NCBI RefSeq assembly: GCF_041296385.1
Contig: NC_091019.1
Span: 8,269,264-8,333,263, forward strand
From: Aphelocoma coerulescens
Lineage: Eukaryota > Chordata > Aves > Passeriformes > Corvidae
Direction: 5' to 3'
DNA: 64,000 nucleotides
Shown: positions 9,062-21,551 of the stretch, piece by piece
Position numbering within the stretch: the stretch's first letter is position 1
Layout: every line of letters begins with the position of its first letter
The notes under the pieces: generated by a model
Seen by the model: only the letters and a program-made list of their open reading frames with translations
Told to the model about the DNA's origin: nothing
Databases searched by the model: none
Program-made: the position numbers and the translations under genes

Positions 9062-10513
9062 GCGCAACCCTCCAGGCGGCTGCTTCTGCCGAAAGACGCC
9101 TGGGCTATGCACTTTCCCTCTCAGTGCTAGGTAGATCTACATTCTGTCTGTGTTGTGCTCTGAATCTTAACGAAAACATTCTCAGCTAAGTCTCGCACAC
9201 AGAAGAGTTTTAGGTCAACGAGCTTGCCCAAAGATTGCCCCCGTCCCTATACAAACTTATATTTACACCCCATTCCAGTGGTAATCCTCTTTCCTTTACA
9301 GCCTGCACAGCGCTGTCAGATCGCGGTGCTCTCCGCACCTGCCTTCTCACTCCCAAGTACCAGCGCGAACCTTACAGCCTTGCAGGCAGCGAAGACACCG
9401 GTAGGCATCTCGCACAGAAGAACGGGCCAGGACGCAAAGATGGTCTTCCTTTCTCCTCGTTGTCGCCCACATTGTGGTGATGTGTTGAAAGTCTTGGCCA
9501 GCGAAAGGCTAATCCAGCAAGTGCTTCTCTCTTGACGCATTTTGCTGAGCGAGAGCTACACGGATAGTTTAGAATCTGTGAAACAGCAAGACAATGATTG
9601 CACGTCGAGCTGAGCAAAAGCCGTGCACGGCACACCGTGGCTGCGTGCAGTGTTCATGCGGAAGAGCGGCAAAGCTCCAAGCCCTCGCTGGGCTTCCGTT
9701 CTGCCCGGAGCACAGGCGGCGAAGAACGAAGCAGCTGGGCACCGGCTTCATGTAGCCAGTGGAGCGAATTGCAAATGTCCAGCCGAGAGCTGCTTCACAA
9801 GCAGATTCAGCTGAGAACGCTCTGGCTGCTTCAGAAAGGAAGGCGCAGCCCTTGCACTCCAGCACACAACCGGGCCAGAAACAGGTCCTTCAACCTTCAG
9901 TGCTGCCGACTCCATGCAGCTTGAGCACACCCAGAAGGACGCGTCCAGAAAGAAGGCGTTCTTCGAGTACCCCCCTCCTCCAAGGAGCCTCGAAACTGAG
10001 CACAACACGCTGCGGCTCGGCAGCTTCCTTCTCAGCGAGACGTACCGTCACATTTATGCACTCTCGCAGCTCCGTTGCCCACTTGCAGCAGCTGCTGCTA
10101 CCGAAGCAAAAGGCTCCAGAAGTAAAAGCCACTGCTGGGCTGCACGTTCCCTCTGCCTCACGTAAAGCAGCAGAAACTGGCCGCTGCACTCTGTCCTTCC
10201 ATTCTCTGCCGCACCTGCCACTGTCATCTCTGCGTCTCCAAGCATAAACCTGGGCACAAATGCTTTCCGGGGAAAGCTGGAAGAGAAATAGGTAGCAGCA
10301 CAAGTAGCTGCAAGTGGAACTTCCTGGTTTCAACTGCTAACGTGAGTCCGCAAAGAAGCGAGTGACGGCCACGCTTCCCCTTGCAGCCTGTGCGATGCGC
10401 ACAGCAGCTCGGGGCTCTGCCTTCATTCCTACGCTCTCCGTACCACGGTCGCGCTTTCATTCTGCCGGAGTCGAAGCGTCGCCTACTTCTCGCACAAGAG
10501 CATTGTGCCCGCA
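9062..10513. repeat. Subrepeat A, unit 2
   Basis: Same as subrepeat A of unit 1, including the B-like bases at the site equivalent to 304-329 that units 4-7 lack. Confidence 0.9.
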
Positions 10514-11770
10514 GCGAAATGCTCCAGCCGACTGCTTCTGCCGGAACACGCCCTGGCCTATGCACTTTCCCTCGCAGCGACATACACCAGCACACTGGGT
10601 CTTTCTTGTCGTCCAAATGTAAAGGGAAAGGTTCTCCGCTCCGTCTGGCACAGAGAACAGTTTTAGGTCGACAAGCTCACCCAGAGCTCACCCTCGACGC
10701 GTGGAAACCCGCATTTGCACCCCATTCCAGCGGCAGCCCGTCCTTCCTTTACAGCCTGCACAGCGCCGTCAGATCGCGGTGCTCTCCGCACCTGCCTTCT
10801 CACTTCCAAGTACCAGCGCGAACCTTACAGCCTTGCAGGCAGCGAAGACGCGGCGAGGCGTCTCGCACAGAAGAACGGGCCAGGACGCAAAGATGGTCTT
10901 CCTTTCTCCTCCTCCTCCTCCTCCTTGCCCGAGTGGTGGTGCTGTGCTGAAAGTCTTGGCCGGCGAAAGGCTTATGCAGCAAGTGCTTCTCTCCTGACGC
11001 ATTTCGCTGAGCGAGAGAGCTGCACGGACACTTTCGACTCTGGGAAACAGCAAGACAATGATTGCACGTCGAGCTGAGCAAAAGCCGTGCACGGCACACC
11101 GTGGCTGCGTGCAGTGTTCACGCGGAAGAGCGGCAAAGCTCCAAGCCCTCGCTGGGCTTCCGTTCTGCCCGGAGCACAGGCGGCGAAGAACGAAGCAGCT
11201 GGGCACCGGCTTCATGTAGCCAGTGGAGCGAATTGCAAATGTCCAGCCGAGAGCTGCTTCACAAGCAGATTCAGCTGAGAACGCTCTGGCTGCTTCAGAA
11301 AGGAAGGCGCAGCCCTTGCACTCCAGCACACAACCGGGCCAGAAACAGGTCCTTCAACCTTCAGTGCTGCCGACTCCATGCAGCTTGAGCACACCCAGAA
11401 GGACGCGTCCAGAAAGAAGGCGTTCTTCGAGTACCCCCCTCCTCCAAGGAGCCTCGAAACTGAGCACAACACGCTGCGGCTCGGCAGCTTCCTTCTCAGC
11501 GAGACGTACCGTCACATTTATGCACTCTCGCAGCTCCGTTGCCCACTTGCAGCAGCTGCTGCTACCGAAGCAAAAGGCTCCAGAAGTAAAAGCCACTGCT
11601 GGGCTGCACGTTCCCTCTGCCTCACGTAAAGCAGCAGAAACTGGCTACTTGTGCTGCTACCTATTTCTCTTCCAGCTTTCCCCGGAAAGCATTTGTGCCC
11701 AGGTTTATGCTTGGAGACGCAGAGATGACAGTGGCAGGTGCGGCAGAGAATGGAAGGACAGAGTGCAGCG
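10514..11770. repeat. Subrepeat B, unit 2 (last 125 bp inverted)
   Basis: (CCT)6 at 10908-10925. The terminal 125 bp (11646-11770) read in reverse relative to A and to unit 1, beginning TACTTGTGCTGC after the arm. Confidence 0.9.
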
Positions 11771-11926
11771 GCCAGTTTCTGCTGCTTTACGTGAGGCAGA
11801 GGGAACGTGCAGCCCAGCAGTGGCTTTTACTTCTGGAGCCTTTTGCTTCGGTAGCAGCAGCTGCTGCAAGTGGGCAACGGAGCTGCGAGAGTGCATAAAT
11901 GTGACGGTACGTCTCGCTGAGAAGGA
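11490..11926. repeat. Perfect inverted repeat, flipped-spacer isomer, unit 2
   Basis: Arms 11490-11645 and 11771-11926; spacer 11646-11770 is the exact reverse complement of the unit 1 spacer. The flip removes a stop and extends a plus-strand open frame from 162 to 296 codons (11223-12113), running through both arms into the LTR. Confidence 0.97.
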
Positions 11927-12371
11927 TATAACATTCTTCGACTACAGGGAGAGTCCATGGGGCTTTTCCCATGGGGTCTCTCAAACAGATGTAGGATGCA
12001 GCTCCCTTTTTATGCCAAGTTCCCGGCCCCAGCACCCTCTTCCTTTTCCCCACTGGCTGAGGTACTCAGGAGATACAGACTTCCCAAAGTGCCTACTCTA
12101 TGCCCTCCTCTAATATGCACCCCCCTTTTGGTATTGAAAAGAAAGAAAAAGAAACTATTCCTAATTCTGTTAAGTGTTTGTTGCCTTGTTGTAGGTTCAG
12201 GAATTTAACAGGGCCTTGATTAATCAACAGTCTCTGTTGGTTACCAACAGTTCTAGAGAACTAATAGTTTCTTCTGTTACTTCACTATCGATAAGTTCCT
12301 AGCCTTGTCTACAGGCAGATTCACATGGTCTGTTTGTAAAGACTCATTCGTCTCATTCCTTTTAATCCCTC
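11927..12371 (-). mobile_element. 3' LTR, unit 2
   Basis: Same truncation point against the inverted arm; TATA-like box from 12006. Confidence 0.84.
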
Positions 12372-12490
12372 CTCTTTTTATTTTGCCTCTTTTTTCTTTA
12401 CAAACCTTAATTACCATTGATTTAATTTTTTCTTCTTGAGTCTTCTTGGATTTTGCTATTATTTGCAGTGACATCCTCATCTATCCTTTT

Positions 12491-14135
12491 GTAGACATTT
12501 CTGGATCAGGTAGGCATGGCTGCTACCGGCATCCCCTTGACCACCTGCTGAAAGAGCTGCACTCAGCAAGGTGTCACACATGATAAAAAGATTAGAGTTG
12601 CTATAGCATGTAAGAGGAGAAATCATATTCATTTAGCCCATAGCTGGCCAGTTAACCATGAAAACATATCCCATTCCCATCCTTTCCACATTTGGACAGG
12701 TCCATGAGCTGACGTTATTTCCTTTGTTATTTTTTTGACCACTTTTCCGCTGTCATCTGCTTGCAAACAGCAGCTCGAGTCATTTAATTTCCCACAAACT
12801 CCTCCTTCTTCTGCTAACAGATAATCTAGTACCATCCAATGTTGAAATACCGCTTTCCTCGTTTAAGTGGGTTGGTCAGCAAGAAAGTCAAGAGCTGTGG
12901 CTGTTTGGTTGGTTATTATTTCCGAGACAGCTTGTAACCTAATTATCCCATTCAAATGATAAATGGGTTCCCAGGCATCTGGGATTAATTCCTTAGGATT
13001 CCAAGTGGCTGGTCCATCCTGTTGTGGAACTGGTTCTGGTGGCCATTCATCTTTTCCCCATTTTGGGGTGCTCCCTCCAGCCAGGGCTGCATCAGTTGAC
13101 TGCTTTTCTCTAATTAAATCATCACAGATTTTGATTCCTAAGCGATTTCCCTGAACTTGTGGCAACAAAAAGAACAACGGGCTAATATACCCCATACCCA
13201 TACCATATCCCTGACCAGTTTGGAGGTAACCTGAGCTAAGCATGTTGGCCACAAATGCAATAATGTCCTTTCAAAGCCTGTGTTCCATTATCAAAGGGGC
13301 CTTTCTACCTTTTGTCATCAATTGGTGGGTCAAAATACAGCGGGATTCCTGGGCCTAACGGTCCTCCAATAGTTGCTCCACCATAAGGGTCACAGTATTT
13401 GCGTTTCCAAGCTCCCAAATGGGGTTCCCATCTACATTTACGTCTGCAAGCTGTTTGGTTGGATTTGGAGCAGAACTCACTAAGAGGGTTTGAGTTCCAA
13501 TCTGGTGTTGCCATTCCCACTGATAATCATGAGCAACATGTGTTCTACTTGTGGAATTTTCGTGGGGACATCTTAAAAATAGGTGGTCAAAAAAACCCCT
13601 TGTCCCTCCCCATTGCTTTACAGGCTTCCAAATATTTTTGGTAAGTGTGTTAAGAACACTTTACCCAGCTACCATTAGTGAGCTTAACAGGTATTTGATT
13701 GCATTTGTCTTGATATTTGGAACAATTGTAAGGAGGGCAACTGGGGGTCCAAGCCCAATTGTTTAAACCCAGAGGGGAAGTAAATTCATACATGTCTTTT
13801 CCTACATAGACCCCCTCTGTCCTATTTAGGCAATAAGTGCCTGTTGGAGAAGAATGAAGTGGCCGTGAACTTCCTTCTTTGGCCCCAAATCCCGTCCTAG
13901 TATGGACCCCACCATTTAGGTTCAGCTGGGCTAGCCAACCATGGCCACTCTTCAGATCCTCCTGGCCCTCCACAGAGCCAGCAATTGCTAAGGTTAAAAA
14001 CTTTTGCTACTTCTTCTCCTAAGGCTGCAAATTGATTCTCTCACACCTGGCCTAAACTCAGCTGACCATATAAAAGTAGAATTATTAATGAAAATATTTT
14101 AATTGTGTGATCTAGTTAGCTAGTCTAATTTTCAT
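12491..14135 (-). pseudogene. env: Retroviral env remnant, unit 2
   Basis: Same stops and frameshift as unit 1. Open pieces are 13650-13973, 13305-13520, 12863-13252 and 12629-12835; the cysteine motif is near 12767-12796. Confidence 0.84.
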
Positions 14136-14220
14136 GTTGTCTTCTGCACCACCTGTGGCAAATGAAGACACATAAAACCACTTAACCTAAAACAATGGCC
14201 GCAAGTATTAGCCCCCCAGT

Positions 14221-14691
14221 GAGGAGACAGAGGCATCCTACAACATTCTTCAACTACAGGGAGAGGCCATGGGGCTTTTCCTGTGCAGTCTCTCTCAAAT
14301 GATTGTGGGACACTACTCCCATTTTATGCTAAGTTCCCAGCCATAGCACCCTCTTCCTTTTCCCCTTTGGCTGAGGTACTCAGGAGGTAAAGACTTCCTG
14401 AATTGCCTACTCTATGCCCCCATGTAATATGCACCCCCCTTTTGGTATAGAAAAGGAGGAAGAAGAAACTATTCCTAATTCTATTAAGCCTTTGTTGCCT
14501 TGCTCTAGGTTCAGGAATTTAACAGGGCCTTGGCTGAGCAACAGTCTCTGTTGATTAGTAACAGTTTCTAAAACTAATACTTTCTTCTATTACTTCCCTA
14601 TCTGTTACTGCTCTATGCTAGCCTTGTCTAAGAGTGGATTCACACAGTCTGTTTGTAAAGACACATCCATCTTACTGCTTTCACTCCCACA
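14221..14691 (-). mobile_element. 5' LTR, unit 2
   Basis: Carries G at 14677, shared only with unit 3; keeps the longer CTCTCTC form. Confidence 0.84.
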
Positions 14692-15050
14692 CCTTCTTGG
14701 AGGTGGGACGGCTCCCCCCGGCACAGCACCTGGAAAAAAACCCCCGTATATGCACACACACACCTGCACTTACCCTGCACTCTGCTGCACACCCCCCCCC
14801 CCCCCCCCCACTAACCCCCGCCTCCATATCCCTACCATGCCACTCTCAGCTGCCCTGCCCCCACCGTCCCAGCGGGCTGGCAGCACCCACTCCTCACATG
14901 CTTCCCCATGCCTTGCATTTCCTTCCTGCCCCCTCTGTAGCCTTCCCTCTACCTGCCTTTTCTCCATTGCCTTGCATTGACTTGCTCACCCATCCCCCAC
15001 CTGACTTCCTTTCACAGTCATCTAGGTCTGGCCTTACCTTTTCTTTTCCT
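14692..15050. repeat. C-rich tract, 18-C run, unit 2
   Basis: The poly-C run is at 14792-14809, followed by ACTAAC as in units 1 and 3. Confidence 0.85.
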
Positions 15051-16051
15051 TCTAGGACCCTCATTGCCTTGCCTCACCTCGCCAAGCCACCACTTGCCTT
15101 GCCTTGCCCTTGAACCCCTTGCCTTCCATTACCTTGCTCACCCCTCCCCCACCTGGAATTCAAGACCCCTTTTCAATGACATTTCTGGGCCTTGCCCTGC
15201 CCTTTCTGCTCCTCCTAGGAATCTCAAGGCTCTCAAGTATCTCCGGTGTTTCAGGATCACATGAGAGGAAGACCAGGCAAGGACACATGTTGCCACACTC
15301 ATCTATACGGGCAGCCTTTGTCTGGGACCAATCTTTGCATGTCTTGAATCTTGGAAGGGCAATTCACATTTTGCCCTTGAGCTCCGGGACCAGAAGGAGA
15401 GTTCTTTTGCATACAAAGGAAAGCAGGTAGCTCAAGTCTCTTAGGTGCAGATTAGAGATGACTCACACAGGATCAAGGCCACACAGAGCAGTTGGGCCTA
15501 GCCACTTTTGTGTACCAGAAGTCCTTGAATGTACTTCTCACCTGCCTTGCCTCGCCTTGCCTTGGCAACGCAACAGTTTCCTTGCCTTGCCCTGCTAGCC
15601 CTCCGTAGCCTTGCATTCCCTTGCATGCCCATGCCACACCCTTGACCTGCCTACTGCTTTCCTCCAGGGCCTTGGCTTGCCGAGCCCTTCTTGTTTCTGC
15701 CTGGCCTACCCATCAGTGGACTTTCCTTCCTCCTAGAGGCAAGCCTTGCCTCTAACTTCTGGGCCTTCTCTTGCCTACCACTCCATTTATTTCCCCCTCA
15801 CTGCTCTGGCCTTGCCTACCTCTTGCTTGACTTGCCTGCAATTGCCTGCACTTGGTTTGCAGTGCCTTGCCTGCATGGAAGGCAAGGTAAAGAGTGGTAG
15901 GCAGGGCAAAGCCAGCAAGTTGTAGGTAGTGCGAGACGTAGGCAAAGGAAGCAAAGCAAGGGTAGCTTAGGAAAAACTAGGCAAGGCACTGAAGGCAAGG
16001 CAAGGCCAAGGGACTTGCAGTGCCTTTCCTTGGGAAGGTAAGGACATAGAG
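15051..16051. repeat. TTGCC/GGCAA-rich domain, unit 2
   Basis: Same polarity switch, here near 15876, with both hairpins preserved. Confidence 0.8.
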
Positions 16052-17110
16052 CCAGTGTTGGTGGAGCAGATGTTAAGGTACCATGGGGAGGAATAGCCCA
16101 GTGAGATATTTCTCTCCTGGCCCCTTCTGTGTAGGGGCAATTGTTGGACATATTCAATACTAGAGGTGTATCAGTCCCTGGATATGTTGTATTTTGGAGG
16201 AGGGGATGCTGTTTCTTTGGAGATAGGCTTGTACTTGCTCTCTTTGGCAAGGAAAGCAGGTTTGGATGCGCTCATGAGGTGCTCTTAGGGATTTTAAAGG
16301 CTTTTCCCAACAGACAGTTCTCTGGGTTAGAGCTGTTGAGCTTTCAGCAGGAATGCAAAGGCCAAGCTTGTGACCCTTTTTTCCTGGTGCCTTTAGTGTG
16401 TGAGCAGTCCCTGGTGCTGTTGTCTTTGGATCCTGACTCTGGGAGAGGGAAGGCTTAGGATGGTACCTAGAGCTGAGAAGGAAAGTGCTGAGGGCAGCGT
16501 GTGCGCTGCTAGTTTGAGGGGTGCAGTTGAAGTTGTAGGCAGCAAGAGCTTTCTCAGCTGGCACTGTTGTGAGCTCTGTTTTTGCCAGATGGTTTCAAGT
16601 TGGTAGGTGGACTCTGCCAGAGAGAAAAGATTTGTTTGGGCAAAGAGGTTTGTCTGGCTCTTGGAGTGTGGTGCAAAAAAGAGTCTGCTCTTGGAAGGGG
16701 AAGATTCAGGAAAACTTTTTGTTCTGACACCGTTGATTTGAGTGCAGGGACGTTTCTAACTTGCCTCTGCCCTTGGGGTGGTTTTGAGCAGCGAAAGCTG
16801 CGTTTCCTTCTTTGGCAAGTCGTCAGTGCCATCGTGTGGTTGTTGCGATGAGTGCTGACAGTGCCCAGGAAAAAGCCAAGTGCTTCATTGGCACGGCCCC
16901 AGTCGTGTGGGAGCAGTTGGTGGAAGAACTCCGCTGTGCAGTCTGCCTCTTGGAGACGTAAAAGAATGTGTTCCTATGCATAGCGGGGAAGCAAGAGGAA
17001 TCTTTTCATTGTTGGCTGTGCAGTTTCTAAGCGGCAAAAGTAAAGGCAGTTCCAGCATGGCCTCTTTCTTTCAGAACCTTTTCTGTGCCATCATGAAAAT
17101 GCTCAACATG
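16052..17110. other. Gene-free stretch, unit 2
   Basis: Matches unit 1; nothing recognised. Confidence 0.7.
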
Positions 17111-18122
17111 TAACTCGCACCCATTGAACTGCATCAAAGGTCCTGGAGCTATGCACTTTCCTTCAAGCTCTATGTACCATCTCTCCACCTCTCGCGGATC
17201 CCAAACCCCTTCCAAACATCCAGCAGCTGCTTCTGCACGCAGGGAACAAATGCTAGAACAAGGCGTTGGCCTTCATAGTCCCTCTAAAATCTGTAAACTA
17301 AGCAAAACATACCAGTGACCAGCATTTTCCTTCGCAAATATATATATAGAGCATCATCACATTCTGTCAAAGTGGGTAAGTTCACCCTTGCAGTGCAGCT
17401 TTTCCAGCCGCAGTTCGGACTGAGAGATGTGCCAGGAGAGAAAGCATTTGTTGACTTTCCTTCTTCTCTGGAACACTTGATACTCGCAGTGCAATCACTT
17501 CCACACAACTTCGGTGTGCCCAGGTTCAAGCAGCTAGAGCTCACAGAGATGGGAAAGTCAGGGCAGAAGACGTTTCAAAAAAACGTTACAGCAGCATTAA
17601 AACTGTGCACAGCAGTCTGCAGCACTCTAGCTTACTTCTCTGACAGACATGCCATCCCATTGTGGGCTCTCACAGCTCGGTTGCAAGCTATCTTGGTTGC
17701 AAGCTACTCTTCTGAAGAAAAGAACTATAAGAAAAAGCCAATGCTGGGCTGCGCCTTCCCCTTGCTTCACGTAAAGCCACCCCATGCTGCACTCTGCACT
17801 TCCCTTCTCCGCCCCATTGACCACTGTGTTTTCTGAATCTCGAAGCCTAAAGTTCAGCGATATTGTTTCAGCGGAGGGCTGGAAGAGGAATAGGTAGCAG
17901 CACAGCTAAAAGTAGCTGTCGCTGAGCTTTCTCCTTCCCAAAGCTAATGTGAATACGGCAGGTAGGCGAGTGGCAGCTACCCTCCTCTCTCAGCTTATAT
18001 GCTGCATGCACGAGCCCGGTGCTCTGCGCCGTCGTTCACCCTCTTAAGTACCCTTGTCGCGCTTTCATTCTGCCAGAGTCGAACAGTCGTCTACTTCTCG
18101 CACAGAGAGCACAGTGCCGGCA
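17111..18122. repeat. Diverged older subrepeat copy, unit 2
   Basis: Type-1 bases (CGTTAC and CTCTTCTG), as in unit 1. Confidence 0.8.
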
Positions 18123-19574
18123 GCGCAACCCTCCAGGCGGCTGCTTCTGCCGAAAGACGCCTGGGCTATGCACTTTCCCTCTCAGTGCTAGGTAGATCTA
18201 CATTCTGTCTGTGTTGTGCTCTGAATCTTAACGAAAACATTCTCAGCTAAGTCTCGCACACAGAAGAGTTTTAGGTCAACGAGCTTGCCCAAAGATTGCC
18301 CCCGTCCCTATACAAACTTATATTTACACCCCATTCCAGTGGTAATCCTCTTTCCTTTACAGCCTGCACAGCGCTGTCAGATCGCGGTGCTCTCCGCACC
18401 TGCCTTCTCACTCCCAAGTACCAGCGCGAACCTTACAGCCTTGCAGGCAGCGAAGACACCGGTAGGCATCTCGCACAGAAGAACGGGCCAGGACGCAAAG
18501 ATGGTCTTCCTTTCTCCTCGTTGTCGCCCACATTGTGGTGATGTGTTGAAAGTCTTGGCCAGCGAAAGGCTAATCCAGCAAGTGCTTCTCTCTTGACGCA
18601 TTTTGCTGAGCGAGAGCTACACGGATAGTTTAGAATCTGTGAAACAGCAAGACAATGATTGCACGTCGAGCTGAGCAAAAGCCGTGCACGGCACACCGTG
18701 GCTGCGTGCAGTGTTCATGCGGAAGAGCGGCAAAGCTCCAAGCCCTCGCTGGGCTTCCGTTCTGCCCGGAGCACAGGCGGCGAAGAACGAAGCAGCTGGG
18801 CACCGGCTTCATGTAGCCAGTGGAGCGAATTGCAAATGTCCAGCCGAGAGCTGCTTCACAAGCAGATTCAGCTGAGAACGCTCTGGCTGCTTCAGAAAGG
18901 AAGGCGCAGCCCTTGCACTCCAGCACACAACCGGGCCAGAAACAGGTCCTTCAACCTTCAGTGCTGCCGACTCCATGCAGCTTGAGCACACCCAGAAGGA
19001 CGCGTCCAGAAAGAAGGCGTTCTTCGAGTACCCCCCTCCTCCAAGGAGCCTCGAAACTGAGCACAACACGCTGCGGCTCGGCAGCTTCCTTCTCAGCGAG
19101 ACGTACCGTCACATTTATGCACTCTCGCAGCTCCGTTGCCCACTTGCAGCAGCTGCTGCTACCGAAGCAAAAGGCTCCAGAAGTAAAAGCCACTGCTGGG
19201 CTGCACGTTCCCTCTGCCTCACGTAAAGCAGCAGAAACTGGCCGCTGCACTCTGTCCTTCCATTCTCTGCCGCACCTGCCACTGTCATCTCTGCGTCTCC
19301 AAGCATAAACCTGGGCACAAATGCTTTCCGGGGAAAGCTGGAAGAGAAATAGGTAGCAGCACAAGTAGCTGCAAGTGGAACTTCCTGGTTTCAACTGCTA
19401 ACGTGAGTCCGCAAAGAAGCGAGTGACGGCCACGCTTCCCCTTGCAGCCTGTGCGATGCGCACAGCAGCTCGGGGCTCTGCCTTCATTCCTACGCTCTCC
19501 GTACCACGGTCGCGCTTTCATTCTGCCGGAGTCGAAGCGTCGCCTACTTCTCGCACAAGAGCATTGTGCCCGCA
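18123..19574. repeat. Subrepeat A, unit 3
   Basis: Same as units 1 and 2 at all sites compared. Confidence 0.9.
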
Positions 19575-20831
19575 GCGAAATGCTCCAGCCGACTGCTTCT
19601 GCCGGAACACGCCCTGGCCTATGCACTTTCCCTCGCAGCGACATACACCAGCACACTGGGTCTTTCTTGTCGTCCAAATGTAAAGGGAAAGGTTCTCCGC
19701 TCCGTCTGGCACAGAGAACAGTTTTAGGTCGACAAGCTCACCCAGAGCTCACCCTCGACGCGTGGAAACCCGCATTTGCACCCCATTCCAGCGGCAGCCC
19801 GTCCTTCCTTTACAGCCTGCACAGCGCCGTCAGATCGCGGTGCTCTCCGCACCTGCCTTCTCACTTCCAAGTACCAGCGCGAACCTTACAGCCTTGCAGG
19901 CAGCGAAGACGCGGCGAGGCGTCTCGCACAGAAGAACGGGCCAGGACGCAAAGATGGTCTTCCTTTCTCCTCCTCCTCCTCCTCCTTGCCCGAGTGGTGG
20001 TGCTGTGCTGAAAGTCTTGGCCGGCGAAAGGCTTATGCAGCAAGTGCTTCTCTCCTGACGCATTTCGCTGAGCGAGAGAGCTGCACGGACACTTTCGACT
20101 CTGGGAAACAGCAAGACAATGATTGCACGTCGAGCTGAGCAAAAGCCGTGCACGGCACACCGTGGCTGCGTGCAGTGTTCACGCGGAAGAGCGGCAAAGC
20201 TCCAAGCCCTCGCTGGGCTTCCGTTCTGCCCGGAGCACAGGCGGCGAAGAACGAAGCAGCTGGGCACCGGCTTCATGTAGCCAGTGGAGCGAATTGCAAA
20301 TGTCCAGCCGAGAGCTGCTTCACAAGCAGATTCAGCTGAGAACGCTCTGGCTGCTTCAGAAAGGAAGGCGCAGCCCTTGCACTCCAGCACACAACCGGGC
20401 CAGAAACAGGTCCTTCAACCTTCAGTGCTGCCGACTCCATGCAGCTTGAGCACACCCAGAAGGACGCGTCCAGAAAGAAGGCGTTCTTCGAGTACCCCCC
20501 TCCTCCAAGGAGCCTCGAAACTGAGCACAACACGCTGCGGCTCGGCAGCTTCCTTCTCAGCGAGACGTACCGTCACATTTATGCACTCTCGCAGCTCCGT
20601 TGCCCACTTGCAGCAGCTGCTGCTACCGAAGCAAAAGGCTCCAGAAGTAAAAGCCACTGCTGGGCTGCACGTTCCCTCTGCCTCACGTAAAGCAGCAGAA
20701 ACTGGCTACTTGTGCTGCTACCTATTTCTCTTCCAGCTTTCCCCGGAAAGCATTTGTGCCCAGGTTTATGCTTGGAGACGCAGAGATGACAGTGGCAGGT
20801 GCGGCAGAGAATGGAAGGACAGAGTGCAGCG
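19575..20831. repeat. Subrepeat B, unit 3 (last 125 bp inverted)
   Basis: (CCT)6 at 19969-19986; terminal 20707-20831 inverted. Confidence 0.9.
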
Positions 20832-20987
20832 GCCAGTTTCTGCTGCTTTACGTGAGGCAGAGGGAACGTGCAGCCCAGCAGTGGCTTTTACTTCTGGAGC
20901 CTTTTGCTTCGGTAGCAGCAGCTGCTGCAAGTGGGCAACGGAGCTGCGAGAGTGCATAAATGTGACGGTACGTCTCGCTGAGAAGGA
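20551..20987. repeat. Perfect inverted repeat, flipped-spacer isomer, unit 3
   Basis: Arms 20551-20706 and 20832-20987; spacer 20707-20831 as in unit 2. Confidence 0.97.
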
Positions 20988-21432
20988 TATAACATTCTTC
21001 GACTACAGGGAGAGTCCATGGGGCTTTTCCCATGGGGTCTCTCAAACAGATGTAGGATGCAGCTCCCTTTTTATGCCAAGTTCCCGGCCCCAGCACCCTC
21101 TTCCTTTTCCCCACTGGCTGAGGTACTCAGGAGATACAGACTTCCCAAAGTGCCTACTCTATGCCCTCCTCTAATATGCACCCCCCTTTTGGTATTGAAA
21201 AGAAAGAAAAAGAAACTATTCCTAATTCTGTTAAGTGTTTGTTGCCTTGTTGTAGGTTCAGGAATTTAACAGGGCCTTGATTAATCAACAGTCTCTGTTG
21301 GTTACCAACAGTTCTAGAGAACTAATAGTTTCTTCTGTTACTTCACTATCGATAAGTTCCTAGCCTTGTCTACAGGCAGATTCACATGGTCTGTTTGTAA
21401 AGACTCATTCGTCTCATTCCTTTTAATCCCTC
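20988..21432 (-). mobile_element. 3' LTR, unit 3
   Basis: Same truncation; TATA-like box from 21067. Confidence 0.84.
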
Positions 21433-21551
21433 CTCTTTTTATTTTGCCTCTTTTTTCTTTACAAACCTTAATTACCATTGATTTAATTTTTTCTTCTTGA
21501 GTCTTCTTGGATTTTGCTATTATTTGCAGTGACATCCTCATCTATCCTTTT

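Larger units (their letters stand above)
11927..14691 (-). mobile_element. Env-only endogenous retrovirus, unit 2
   Basis: Collinear copy with the same truncated 3' LTR and the same gag-pol loss, so it spread with the unit rather than by a new insertion. Confidence 0.87.
9062..18122. repeat. Macrosatellite unit 2 (9061 bp)
   Basis: Same length as unit 1 and collinear with it. It differs mainly by the flipped 125-bp spacer (11646-11770) and a G at 14677 in the 5' LTR, a change shared only with unit 3. Units 2 and 3 agree at every position I compared up to the unit 3 switch point, which indicates very recent duplication or homogenisation. Confidence 0.97.
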
